DNA of 64,000 bases. Origin: Herbaspirillum sp. SJZ107. Its GTDB lineage: Bacteria; Pseudomonadota; Gammaproteobacteria; Burkholderiales; Burkholderiaceae_D. Numbering within the stretch: the first letter of the stretch is position 1; the number at the start of each line of letters is the position of its first letter. Where the stretch lies: contig NZ_VFNH01000001.1 of the NCBI RefSeq assembly GCF_006715485.1, forward strand, positions 62,001 to 126,000, in the 5' to 3' direction. Made by a program: the position numbers and the translations under genes. Below, in pieces: positions 44,079 through 51,268 of the stretch. The notes under the pieces are model-generated. The model ran no database searches. It was given only the letters and a program-made list of their open reading frames with translations, and was not told the origin of the DNA.

Positions 44079-44615
44079 TTAATATCTAGCCCAAGTGAAG
44101 CAAATAAAAAAAGCATTTAAGCCTTGGAGATTTTCAAGCGATAGCATGAAGATGCCGTTACGGGCGCAGCGGCGTTCTTCGTTTAGATCGACTTGCTTCT
44201 CGTAGATCAGCACGAGCGGCGTGTTTGATGGTAGCTGAGCGGTCTTGCAAGCCATCGTTTGGATACTATGGTGCCACGCATTTTCAAGCTCCCTGTAAGG
44301 CCGTTTATCCGGGTCTAGGAACCCTCTAGCAATGTCTTCGTCTACCTTTGTCATTGCTGCGATTGCTGCAAGTTTGGTCTTCTTGCCATTCATCCTATGC
44401 GCCTTGAATTCAGCGTAGAAGCCGGTTGCTTCATGGATGAAGTCGGGCATTGCTTCGTACTCCGTGCCTTCGGCGTCAACGAACTTCTGCGGGAACTTCT
44501 GTTCATGCGGCACCCAGCCGTGGGGGTACAGCTTGAATGAGGCCTTGGCTTCTGCGGCTGATTTGTGAATCTTGCCCGTGACGCCCACGAACTTGGCTTT
44601 ACTGTCGTATTTCAT
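44079..44615 (-). CDS. PD-(D/E)XK nuclease-like phage protein
   Basis: 178 aa. The order Asp58 (AMPDFIHEATG), Glu69-x-Lys71 (FYAEFKAH) followed by a Lys-rich patch fits a PD-(D/E)XK nuclease core, as in DUF1064/VRR-like phage nucleases. Leftward, 120 nt after the helicase/primase gene, so likely part of the replication module. Convergent with the cyclase gene (65 nt). A Holliday-junction or packaging-type nuclease role is inference. Confidence 0.6.
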   Translation of the reverse strand: MKYDSKAKFVGVTGKIHKSAAEAKASFKLYPHGWVPHEQKFPQKFVDAEGTEYEAMPDFIHEATGFYAEFKAHRMNGKKTKLAAIAAMTKVDEDIARGFLDPDKRPYRELENAWHHSIQTMACKTAQLPSNTPLVLIYEKQVDLNEERRCARNGIFMLSLENLQGLNAFFICFTWARY

Positions 44616-44735
44616 TTCTGCTCTCCTATATCGTTGACTTCAGTGCGAAAGAACGCACTTCGTATAAATTAATAAGTGCGGATGCACCCTTGCACCCTTG
44701 CACTTCGTTAGACACCTTGATTTCTAGGGCGCTAT

Positions 44736-46031
44736 TCAAAATGGCGACCCTTGCATCTCCCTTGCACGACCCTTGCACCACTCTTGCACGTCTGTAGTAG
44801 TGAGGCCCATCGGGTAGTAGTACGTGCCGCGTCCGATGCCTGCAATCTGAATCTGGCTCTTCGTGTAGCCCAGCTTTTCCATGATGCGAGGAACATGGGA
44901 CGGGCTGGCGTTTGGTAGCCCGTCTGCTCGGAATGCAGCTTGCAGTTCAGCGAGTGTGAAAATCTCGTTGTCCTCGATGAACCCTGCTGCAAATTCTTCG
45001 TGTGGGTTCACGCTTAGGGCCAGCATCGCCTTGAGTGCCTGCGACTCTGGCGGCCGCTTGTGATTGAAGCCCGTCAGGTCATACTCCATAAGCCAGTTGT
45101 AAATCGTGTCTAATGCTCCAGGACTCTTCACCCACGCATCCAGTGCAGCAATGAACTGTTGTGTCTCGGTGGCGTCAATGCGATGTCGCAGGCGATCAAA
45201 GACCAGCCAGCGTCGCTCGTCAGGATCAAGGTACAGCGGGCGTGCTTCATTCGATGCCAGAATGAAGCGCGTGTAGCTGGGAACCATCTTGCCTTGTTGC
45301 TGTTTCCGTTCGACGTACTGACGTTCTTCAGACAGAATCGATTTCAGCTTGGTTTGCGTGCTGTCGCTCGCTGACTTGCAGTCGTCCAGCAGCACTAGCA
45401 AACTCGTTTCCAACATGGTCGAGAAGCGGCCCATTACCTTGTCGTAGGAGGCGGCGACCTCGACGTGTAGCAGCAGGGGATGCAGGATGTGTTCCACAAC
45501 ATACCCTTTGCCTATGCCGGGTTCGCTCGGCCACATCAGATGCCAGGATGGGCGCTCCCATGGCTTCTGGAAGCAGTGGGCGATCCACTGCAAGGCTTGA
45601 CCTCGTTTCACGGAATCGGGGATCAATCGTTCCCAGAATTCGTGCCACAAAGGGCTTACGTTGGCGCTGGTACTGGCTGGCTGATATTTCCGGCACGTAT
45701 TTACATAAGTGAGCCTCGCTTGTGGATCGGTTGAGTATTCGCCGCCGCGAGGGTCGAACTTATGGCCGACTACGTGCACCAGTCCCTGAAGGATGTACCG
45801 ACTGCCGGGATAGGGCGCTTCCTTGCGCTTCGCCCTGCACCAACGGTCAAAGTCCGATTCAAGAAACGTCGCGTACAACGTGTCTCCGGTCAGACGATTG
45901 AAGAGACGGGTCTGATTCGATGTGCTGTCATCGATAGCGCAGAATCTGCGGTGCTTCAGGTCAGTCACATACTCTGCAATGATTTCCTTTTGTTCGCGTG
46001 TTAGCTCAGGCCTTGGGGACGCTGTTTGCAT
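44736..46031 (-). CDS. D5-like helicase/primase (DUF5906 type)
   Basis: 431 aa from ATG 46031, which has AAGGA in front; a longer start at 46070 is less likely. SF3-type ATPase core: Walker A SEPGIGKG with Lys175, Walker B LLVLLDDC (211-218), sensor YTRFILASNEARPLYLDPDE, then a winged-helix-like C-terminus. Matches virulence-associated E/D5-type helicases that start replication of phages and satellites. No N-terminal primase zinc motif is present. Start overlaps the RHH gene by 26 nt. Confidence 0.8.
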   Translation of the reverse strand: MQTASPRPELTREQKEIIAEYVTDLKHRRFCAIDDSTSNQTRLFNRLTGDTLYATFLESDFDRWCRAKRKEAPYPGSRYILQGLVHVVGHKFDPRGGEYSTDPQARLTYVNTCRKYQPASTSANVSPLWHEFWERLIPDSVKRGQALQWIAHCFQKPWERPSWHLMWPSEPGIGKGYVVEHILHPLLLHVEVAASYDKVMGRFSTMLETSLLVLLDDCKSASDSTQTKLKSILSEERQYVERKQQQGKMVPSYTRFILASNEARPLYLDPDERRWLVFDRLRHRIDATETQQFIAALDAWVKSPGALDTIYNWLMEYDLTGFNHKRPPESQALKAMLALSVNPHEEFAAGFIEDNEIFTLAELQAAFRADGLPNASPSHVPRIMEKLGYTKSQIQIAGIGRGTYYYPMGLTTTDVQEWCKGRAREMQGSPF

Positions 46032-46239
46032 GGCTGTTATCCTTTCGTGTGCCTCGGTCGGCGAGTTCAATTAGATGCTGGATCACTTGCGATCCACCTT
46101 GGCGGTTAGCTACGCAGATGCGTTGCAATGCCTGCCATGTTTCAGGCGGGAGGTATAGCGCCTGTCGTTCCAGCGTCATGCCTGCTTGCGTTACGACGCG
46201 TTGACGGCGAGTGCCTGCAACACCAATCGGGTTAGTCAT
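46006..46239 (-). CDS. Small ribbon-helix-helix-like DNA-binding protein
   Basis: 77 aa from ATG 46239, preceded by a near-perfect AGGAGG. The stretch MTLERQALYLPPETWQALQR, ICVANRQGGSQVIQHLIEL has the beta-helix-helix rhythm of RHH repressors. Lies between the 56-aa gene (8 nt overlap) and the helicase gene (26 nt overlap). Probable replication or copy-control regulator. Confidence 0.65.
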   Translation of the reverse strand: MTNPIGVAGTRRQRVVTQAGMTLERQALYLPPETWQALQRICVANRQGGSQVIQHLIELADRGTRKDNSHANSVPKA

Positions 46240-46402
46240 GATCACCTCCTTGTTCCTGTTCGGTTGTGCTCGCCAGTTGCTTCCCTGCGCTGAACGCGGC
46301 GAGGTTTGTACCATTCCACTTCGGGAAGTCGTTCGGGAGTTGGACGCCCAGTGATAAGCAGAAGCCAATAAGCAAGGCGATTTGTGGTTGAGTTAGGTTC
46401 AT
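46232..46402 (-). CDS. Small 56-aa protein, hypothetical
   Basis: ATG 46402 with AAGGA 8 nt upstream, ending TAA 46232-46234, where it overlaps the RHH start. Protein MNLTQPQIALLIGFCLSLGV... has a hydrophobic N-terminal segment (residues 8-20) and a polar, acidic tail. Its 3' end contains the ribosome site of the RHH gene, so the two are probably translationally coupled. No homology recognised. Confidence 0.5.
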   Translation of the reverse strand: MNLTQPQIALLIGFCLSLGVQLPNDFPKWNGTNLAAFSAGKQLASTTEQEQGGDHD

Positions 46403-46763
46403 TGCTATGTCCTTTCAAAATGCGGCGCCGCGTACGAACGAAGTGACACAAGCTCAGCGTCTTGTGTGCAGACGAAGCAAGGGCTGTCGGGTTGAACGAC
46501 GTTCGATGTATGCAGCGCGTGATGTTACGAAGCCGTAAACCGGGAGATAAGCACTCTGTGCAATGGCCAGGGGCGATTGCCCTCAGAGTAAAATTCAGAG
46601 TGCCTAAAACAGGTAAAACGGGTACTTTCTTATAGTGCGACCATCAACAAATCATCCTGATTTGCGTGCGGATTTTTCCGCCTGAATGGACGAGTTTGCT
46701 TAGCAAAAGGTGTCATGACTATAAGTGCTGATAGAGTTGGTTGTTCTTCTATCGCACTTTTGG
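46403..46763. other. Non-coding gap inside the element
   Basis: About 360 bp between the 56-aa gene and the HTH gene, AT-rich near 46600-46720, with small repeats (CAGAGT twice near 46585-46605). A promoter for the leftward replication genes or an origin is plausible here; I cannot define either. A longer frame crossing it on the minus strand shadows the HTH gene and is not convincing. Confidence 0.35.
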
Positions 46764-47021
46764 TCACAGAAGCTGGTCCTTTGCTCTGATACTCGTGCGC
46801 TTTCGGACGCGCCTGTCGATGTAGGCTTGCACTGCCGCGATGGGATATAGGTAGCTTCTGCCCAGCAAGACGTACTCTGGGCCTTCGCCGCGTTTCCGCC
46901 AAGCTTCGAGCGTTGTAAGCTTTACCCCGGCAAGGGCAGCAAATGCGAGTTCGTCAAGGCAGTTGACGAGCCGGGCAAGCTCAGTCGTGTGGGTGGACGG
47001 GATGCTGTGTTCTGCGTTCAT
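46764..47021 (-). CDS. Helix-turn-helix regulator, excisionase/AlpA-like
   Basis: 85 aa from ATG 47021 with AGGAGG just upstream. FAALAGVKLTTLEAWRKRGE followed by GPEYVLLGRSYLYPIAAVQA is the winged HTH pattern of MerR-type excisionases and AlpA-like activators. Such genes sit next to integrases and control excision or replication. Leftward, 70 nt after the preceding gene. Confidence 0.75.
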   Translation of the reverse strand: MNAEHSIPSTHTTELARLVNCLDELAFAALAGVKLTTLEAWRKRGEGPEYVLLGRSYLYPIAAVQAYIDRRVRKRTSIRAKDQLL

Positions 47022-47091
47022 GATTCCTCCTGTGTTGTTTGGAGGACGTACTGTACAAATCGAAAAAGCAGCATCCCGGCTGTTTTTCAAT

Positions 47092-47592
47092 TTAGTTTGG
47101 TTTGTACCTGTTGGCGTAGTTTCTTACGGTCGCCTCTGTAACACCATACTCTCTCGCCAGTTCCTTAACGCGGCCACGCTCAGCGCGTCCGTTATGACTT
47201 GCCCAGTAAGCTTTGGCGATCCGCATGGCTTCTTGCTCGTCACGTGCACGAGGTTTCGACGCACGCTCGCTCTGGGATGTACTGTAGGCTTCAGCTTTCG
47301 CCATTGCTTGCGCTGCAATGATGGCATGTCGTATCTGTCCAAATACCGTCACGATCTGTCGCTGACGCATGATGAGAAGCGGCCAATCTTCTGGTGCGGC
47401 ATCATTTTCTTTGTCGGGATGCAACATCTTGCCGTATGCTTGGCAGGTCATTACAAAGAAGCGATGCTGTTCATCCGTATCAACGAGGTACGGCTCTATC
47501 CAGTTGAGTGCCCGCAACGCATGTTCCCAGAACTGGTGGGGTGTGCCATCTTGTGGAAAGGTATCAAACGGGTTTGGGGCTGCTGTAGTCAT
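47092..47592 (-). CDS. Unknown protein with C-terminal helix-turn-helix
   Basis: 166 aa. Not recognised over most of its length. The C-terminus RVKELAREYGVTEATVRNYA looks like a resolvase/transposase-type helix-turn-helix. Start ATG 47592 overlaps the integrase stop by 4 nt (ATGA), so it is expressed with the integrase. May assist recombination or regulate the module. Confidence 0.6.
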   Translation of the reverse strand: MTTAAPNPFDTFPQDGTPHQFWEHALRALNWIEPYLVDTDEQHRFFVMTCQAYGKMLHPDKENDAAPEDWPLLIMRQRQIVTVFGQIRHAIIAAQAMAKAEAYSTSQSERASKPRARDEQEAMRIAKAYWASHNGRAERGRVKELAREYGVTEATVRNYANRYKPN

Positions 47593-48638
47593 GCTGCTTG
47601 CGTCTCCTTGCTGCTGAGTGCTTTTAATGCCGCGTGTACGTCCTCGGCCTTGGTATGGGTGTATCGCTTTAACTGCGTCCAGGTCTTATGCCCAGTGATG
47701 AGCGCAACTTGTGGGATTTCTAACCCCAAGCGGAATAGGTCACTGGTTGCCTTGTGGCGTAGATCATGGAAGTGAAGATCGTCAATGCCGAGCTTGGCGC
47801 AAGCACGTGTAAAGGCCGTGCTGACGCTTGATGCTGCATATGGAAAGACGCGTCCGGCTTTACGTTCTGACAAGATCGGTTCGACAATCGCCCACGCATC
47901 AGGAAGCAGAGGGACGGTTTGATTGTTGCCCACCTTCTTGCGAGGGTCTTTCCGATCGCGAATGACGACTGTCCGCTTTTCGGTATCGATGTCGTCTAAT
48001 AGGATCGAGCAGATTTCCTCTTGGCGCATGGCGGTAGCAAGAGCGAATGCGCAGAGCATCGCCATCGGAATTTTCTGTCGCTTGTTATCTCGCCAATACG
48101 CAAACAGCTTTTCAAGCTCTGCCGGTGTTGGTTCGCGCTCTCGCTCGTTGCTTCGCGTGTTCACTTTGCGGGCTGTAAGATCCCGCCGTGCGTCGCGTGC
48201 GAGGTCAGTAGGTACGTCCAGCTTGCGGGAATGCTTACCCCATTTCAGAATCGCACCGAAGAAGGACAGGTCAGCAGCAATCGTTACGCCTCCAGCGCCA
48301 GCTTCCAGCCTTTTGTCGATGAAGTCTCGTAAGTGGATGCTATTTATACGCTTCAACGGGATGCCGCCAAGCTCCCGTTTTAACATGGCGTGGGTAGTCT
48401 GCTTCGTGCGTCCGCCCATGTTACACTCGCGGGCGTAGCCGTCGATTAGGTCGCCTACACTGTAGCCTTCGGGAACTGGCTGATAGCCGCTCGCGACGAT
48501 GTGTTCTGCTTGTACCTCGATCTGCTGTGCCCATGCCTGAGCCTCCCGTTTCAGGGTGAACGTCTCCCCGCGATACATTCCACCTTTGCGGACCTGCGCC
48601 CGCCATTTTCCACTTGGAAGCTTTGTAAACGTAGCCAT
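47589..48638 (-). CDS. int: Tyrosine recombinase (dusA-targeting integrase)
   Basis: 349 aa from ATG 48638 (MATFTKLPSGKWRAQVRKGG). N-terminal AP2/arm-binding-like domain, SAM-like core-binding domain (60-160), catalytic domain with Arg205 (ALATAMRQEEICS), His291-x-x-Arg294 (HFHDLRHKA), His317 (ITGHKTW) and nucleophile Tyr326 (LKRYTH). It points away from dusA, 140 bp from attR. Complete and presumably active. Confidence 0.94.
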   Translation of the reverse strand: MATFTKLPSGKWRAQVRKGGMYRGETFTLKREAQAWAQQIEVQAEHIVASGYQPVPEGYSVGDLIDGYARECNMGGRTKQTTHAMLKRELGGIPLKRINSIHLRDFIDKRLEAGAGGVTIAADLSFFGAILKWGKHSRKLDVPTDLARDARRDLTARKVNTRSNEREREPTPAELEKLFAYWRDNKRQKIPMAMLCAFALATAMRQEEICSILLDDIDTEKRTVVIRDRKDPRKKVGNNQTVPLLPDAWAIVEPILSERKAGRVFPYAASSVSTAFTRACAKLGIDDLHFHDLRHKATSDLFRLGLEIPQVALITGHKTWTQLKRYTHTKAEDVHAALKALSSKETQAA

Positions 48639-48639
48639 C

Positions 48640-48717
48640 GTGTGCAATTTCTGTGTGTCAAGTTATGCCCCGATTATGCTCCAGTTGATCCCCTTTGTGT
48701 GCACTTCGTGTGCACTT
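48640..48717. repeat. Candidate integrase arm-type sites
   Basis: The word GTGTGCAATT (48640-48649) and two copies of GTGTGCACTT (48697-48706, 48708-48717) lie between int and attR, with a related GTGTGCATTC at 39351-39360 beyond attL. Short direct repeats flanking both att cores are typical of arm binding by tyrosine integrases. Confidence 0.55.
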
Positions 48718-48736
48718 AATGCTGCAAATATGCAAA

Positions 48737-49741
48737 ATGAACGATAAAAAACACAATAAAAACAATAGGTTACTAAGTGTTGCCCCGATGATGGACTGGA
48801 CCGACCGCCACTGCCGCGTCTTCCACCGCCAGATCACCCGCCACACCTGGTTATATACGGAGATGGTGACCACCGGCGCCCTCATCCACGGCGACGTCGA
48901 GCGCCACCTGCGCTACGACGACGTGGAGCACCCGGTCGCCCTGCAGCTGGGCGGCAGCGACCCGGCCGACCTGGCGAAAAGCGCCAAGTTGGGCGAACAG
49001 TGGGGCTATGACGAGATCAACCTGAATTGCGGCTGCCCGTCCGAGCGCGTGCAGAAGGGCGCGTTCGGCGCCTGCCTGATGAGCGAGCCGCAGCTGGTGG
49101 CCGATTGCGTCAAGGCGATGCGCGATGCGGTGTCGATCGACGTCACCGTCAAGCACCGCATCGGCATCGACTACAACGAGGAATACGGTTTCGTGCGCGA
49201 TTTCGTCGGCACCATCGCCGACGCCGGCTGCCGCACCTTCATCGTCCATGCGCGCAATGCCGTGCTGAAGGGCCTGTCGCCCAAGGAAAATCGCGAGATC
49301 CCGCCGCTGCGCTACGAGGTCGCCTACAAGCTCAAGCGCGAATTCCCGGACCTCGAGATCCTGATCAACGGCGGCATCAAGACCGACGACGAGATCGCGC
49401 TGCACCTGGAGCACGTCGACGGCGTGATGATCGGGCGCGAGGCCTATCACAACCCGTGGCTGATGGCCGGCTGGGATGCCCGCTTCTACGGCGACGACGC
49501 GCCCGGCAAGACCCGCGACGAGGTGCTGCAGGCGATGATTCCCTACATCCGCGCCCAGCTCGAGCGCTACGGTCCCCTCGGCCTGCGCCTGAACAGCATC
49601 ACCCGCCACATGCTCGGCCTGATGGCCGGCCTGCCGGGTGCGCGCGCCTACCGCCAGCTGCTGTCCGACTCGCGCCGCCTGGCTGGCGGCGACCCCGACC
49701 TCCTGCTCGAAGCCGCTGCGCGCCTGCGCCAGGCTGCCTGA
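48737..49741 (+). CDS. dusA: tRNA-dihydrouridine synthase A (element-supplied N-terminus)
   Basis: 334 aa from ATG 48737. The first 13 residues (MNDKKHNKNNRLL) come from element DNA; from SVAPMMDWTDRHCR on it is DusA. FMN-binding and catalytic parts are intact: catalytic Cys100 in INLNCGCPSERVQKGAFG, HARNAVLKGLSPKENR, LINGGIKT, VDGVMIGREAY. Reduces U20/U20a of tRNAs. The native start is at 39199 on the far side of the element. A start at 48695 is in frame but less likely. An imperfect GC-rich hairpin (49757-49780) follows the stop. Confidence 0.93.
   Translation: MNDKKHNKNNRLLSVAPMMDWTDRHCRVFHRQITRHTWLYTEMVTTGALIHGDVERHLRYDDVEHPVALQLGGSDPADLAKSAKLGEQWGYDEINLNCGCPSERVQKGAFGACLMSEPQLVADCVKAMRDAVSIDVTVKHRIGIDYNEEYGFVRDFVGTIADAGCRTFIVHARNAVLKGLSPKENREIPPLRYEVAYKLKREFPDLEILINGGIKTDDEIALHLEHVDGVMIGREAYHNPWLMAGWDARFYGDDAPGKTRDEVLQAMIPYIRAQLERYGPLGLRLNSITRHMLGLMAGLPGARAYRQLLSDSRRLAGGDPDLLLEAAARLRQAA
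48779..48800 (+). other. attR of the dusA-integrated element
   Basis: 22-bp copy of the core within dusA codons for V-A-P-M-M-D-W, differing from attL at positions 3 and 9. DNA beyond it is ordinary high-GC dusA coding sequence; DNA before it is AT-rich element sequence. Confidence 0.85.
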
Positions 49742-49977
49742 TCCTTCTCTCCCTCCGGCCCGTGGCGTCCGCCATGGGCCGCGTCTTTGGTGGCGCACGT
49801 CATCATTCCCCTGCAGTACAAAGCCTTGAATTCAGCGCAAGAAGCGGTGAGATAGACTTTATTTAGTTGTATCAATTGCACTACGATTATGATTTTGTGA
49901 TGATAAAAATCATAATTTTCGATAAAAAATTGAACGTTTATGTATGATGGTTTACTTTCGGTCACCTCGCCAGAATT
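49742..49977. promoter_or_regulatory. AT-rich leader of the glycan operon with inverted repeat
   Basis: 236 bp between dusA and the first glycosyltransferase. The last 120 bp are strongly AT-rich against GC-rich flanks and contain a perfect 11-bp inverted repeat ATTATGATTTT / AAAATCATAAT (49886-49896 and 49906-49916). Likely the operon's promoter and a regulator or silencer binding site. Confidence 0.5.
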
Positions 49978-50829
49978 ATGTCGACTCATGCCATGCCTGC
50001 CGTATCCGTCTGTATTCCCTGTTATCGCGGCGCTGCGCACCTGGGCGCGGCGATCGCGTCGGTGCTCGCCCAGACCTGGACCGACTTCGAGCTGATCGTC
50101 ATTGATGACAATTCGCCGGACAACACCGACGAGGTCGTGGCCGGCTTCGACGACCCGCGCATCCGCTACCTGAAGAATCCGCAGAACCTGGGGCCGGAAG
50201 GCAACTGGAACCGCTGCCTGGACGAGGCGCGCGGCCGCTTCTTCAAGCTGCTGCCCCAGGACGACCTGATTGCGCCGACCTGCCTGGAAAAGCAGGTGGC
50301 AGTGCTGGAAGCCGACCGCGAGCACAAGCTGGCACTGGTGTTCTGCGCCCGCACCATCCTCGATGCGCGCGACCGCACGGTGATGGTGCGCGGCTATCCG
50401 AAGCGCCGCAGCGGCGTCGTCGATGCGCGTGCGCTGATCCGGCAGTGCGTGCGCCGCGGCACCAACGTCATCGGCGAGCCCGGCAGCGTGCTGTTCCGCC
50501 GCGACAGCGCCGCCCTGGCCGGCCGCTTCGACGCCAGCATTCCCTACGTGCTCGACCTCGATTACTGGGTGCGCCTGCTGTGCCATGGCGATGCCTGGTA
50601 CGTCAACGAAGCGCTGGCGTCGTTCCGGGTCTCCGTCGGCTCGTGGAGCGTGCGCATCGGCACGCGCCAGAGCCTGGAGTACCAGCAGTTCATCCGCAAG
50701 CTGGCGGCAAATCCGCGCTTCCGCGCCAGTACGCCCGACATCCTGGTCGGCAAGCTGATGGCGAAAGTGAATGCGCTGCTGCGTTCGGTGCTGTACCGGG
50801 TGCTGGCCATGCACGCGGTCAAGCCATGA
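49978..50829 (+). CDS. Family 2 glycosyltransferase
   Basis: 283 aa. GT-A fold: VSVCIPCYRGAAHLGAAIAS, nucleotide-binding DFELIVIDDNSPDNT, and the acidic metal site in FKLLPQDDLIAP. C-terminal part has DASIPYVLDLDYWVRLL. Soluble. First gene of a five-gene operon; GtrA-like gene overlaps its stop by 4 nt. Sugar and acceptor unknown. Confidence 0.87.
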   Translation: MSTHAMPAVSVCIPCYRGAAHLGAAIASVLAQTWTDFELIVIDDNSPDNTDEVVAGFDDPRIRYLKNPQNLGPEGNWNRCLDEARGRFFKLLPQDDLIAPTCLEKQVAVLEADREHKLALVFCARTILDARDRTVMVRGYPKRRSGVVDARALIRQCVRRGTNVIGEPGSVLFRRDSAALAGRFDASIPYVLDLDYWVRLLCHGDAWYVNEALASFRVSVGSWSVRIGTRQSLEYQQFIRKLAANPRFRASTPDILVGKLMAKVNALLRSVLYRVLAMHAVKP

Positions 50830-51221
50830 CGCGGCTGCACGCAATCTGGCAGCAGCATCGCTGGTTGCGCTTCCTGGTCATGGGGGGCATCAACACCGGC
50901 TTCAGCTATGGCGTCTATGCGCTGCTGGTGTATTGCGGCCTGAATTATGCGGTCAGCAACCTGTGCTCGCTGGTGCTCGGCATCCTGTTCAGCTTCCGGA
51001 CCCAGGCCGCCTTCGTGTTCCAGGACGCCGCACGCGGCCTGTTCATGCGCTACGTGATGGTCTGGACCATCCTGTACCTGTCCAACATCCTGATGATCGG
51101 CTCGCTCATCCGGCTGGGCGCCAACGCGTATTCGGCGGGCGCGCTGGCGATCGTGCCGACTGCCGTGCTGTCGTATTTCTTGCAGAAGTCCTTTGTCTTT
51201 ACCGGGGCCAGGCGGGCCTGA
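50826..51221 (+). CDS. GtrA-like membrane protein
   Basis: 131 aa with four transmembrane helices. RWLRFLVMGGINTGFSYGVY at the start and NLCSLVLGILFSFRTQAAFV match GtrA/DPMS-type flippases, which move lipid-linked sugars across the inner membrane. Overlaps the GT2 gene by 4 nt. Together with the GtrB-like gene at 53384 it suggests glycan decoration on the periplasmic side. Confidence 0.85.
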   Translation: MTRLHAIWQQHRWLRFLVMGGINTGFSYGVYALLVYCGLNYAVSNLCSLVLGILFSFRTQAAFVFQDAARGLFMRYVMVWTILYLSNILMIGSLIRLGANAYSAGALAIVPTAVLSYFLQKSFVFTGARRA

Positions 51222-51268
51222 AGCCCCTGGCGTGAATGCGTGGATCGCCCTCCTGTCATGAGGTGTGA

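Larger units (their letters stand above)
39292..48800. mobile_element. 9.5 kb dusA-integrated element with Pycsar cargo
   Basis: Bounded by imperfect direct repeats inside dusA, with a tyrosine integrase gene at the end adjoining the intact gene, as in known dusA-targeting integrative elements. GC content is visibly lower than the chromosome, especially 41.6-44.6 kb. Right-hand core, all leftward: integrase, unknown HTH-tailed protein, AlpA/Xis-like HTH protein, 56-aa gene, RHH protein, helicase/primase, nuclease. Left-hand cargo: DUF2806 protein, serine recombinase, unknown 345-aa protein plus PycTM-like and PycC-like genes. No capsid, portal, terminase, tail or lysis gene is seen, so it resembles a phage satellite or small integrative island. 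Confidence 0.87.

Noticed and set aside
46630..46902. 90-aa minus-strand frame overlapping the HTH gene
   Set aside because: Shares most of its length with the well-supported HTH gene in another frame and has no ribosome site.
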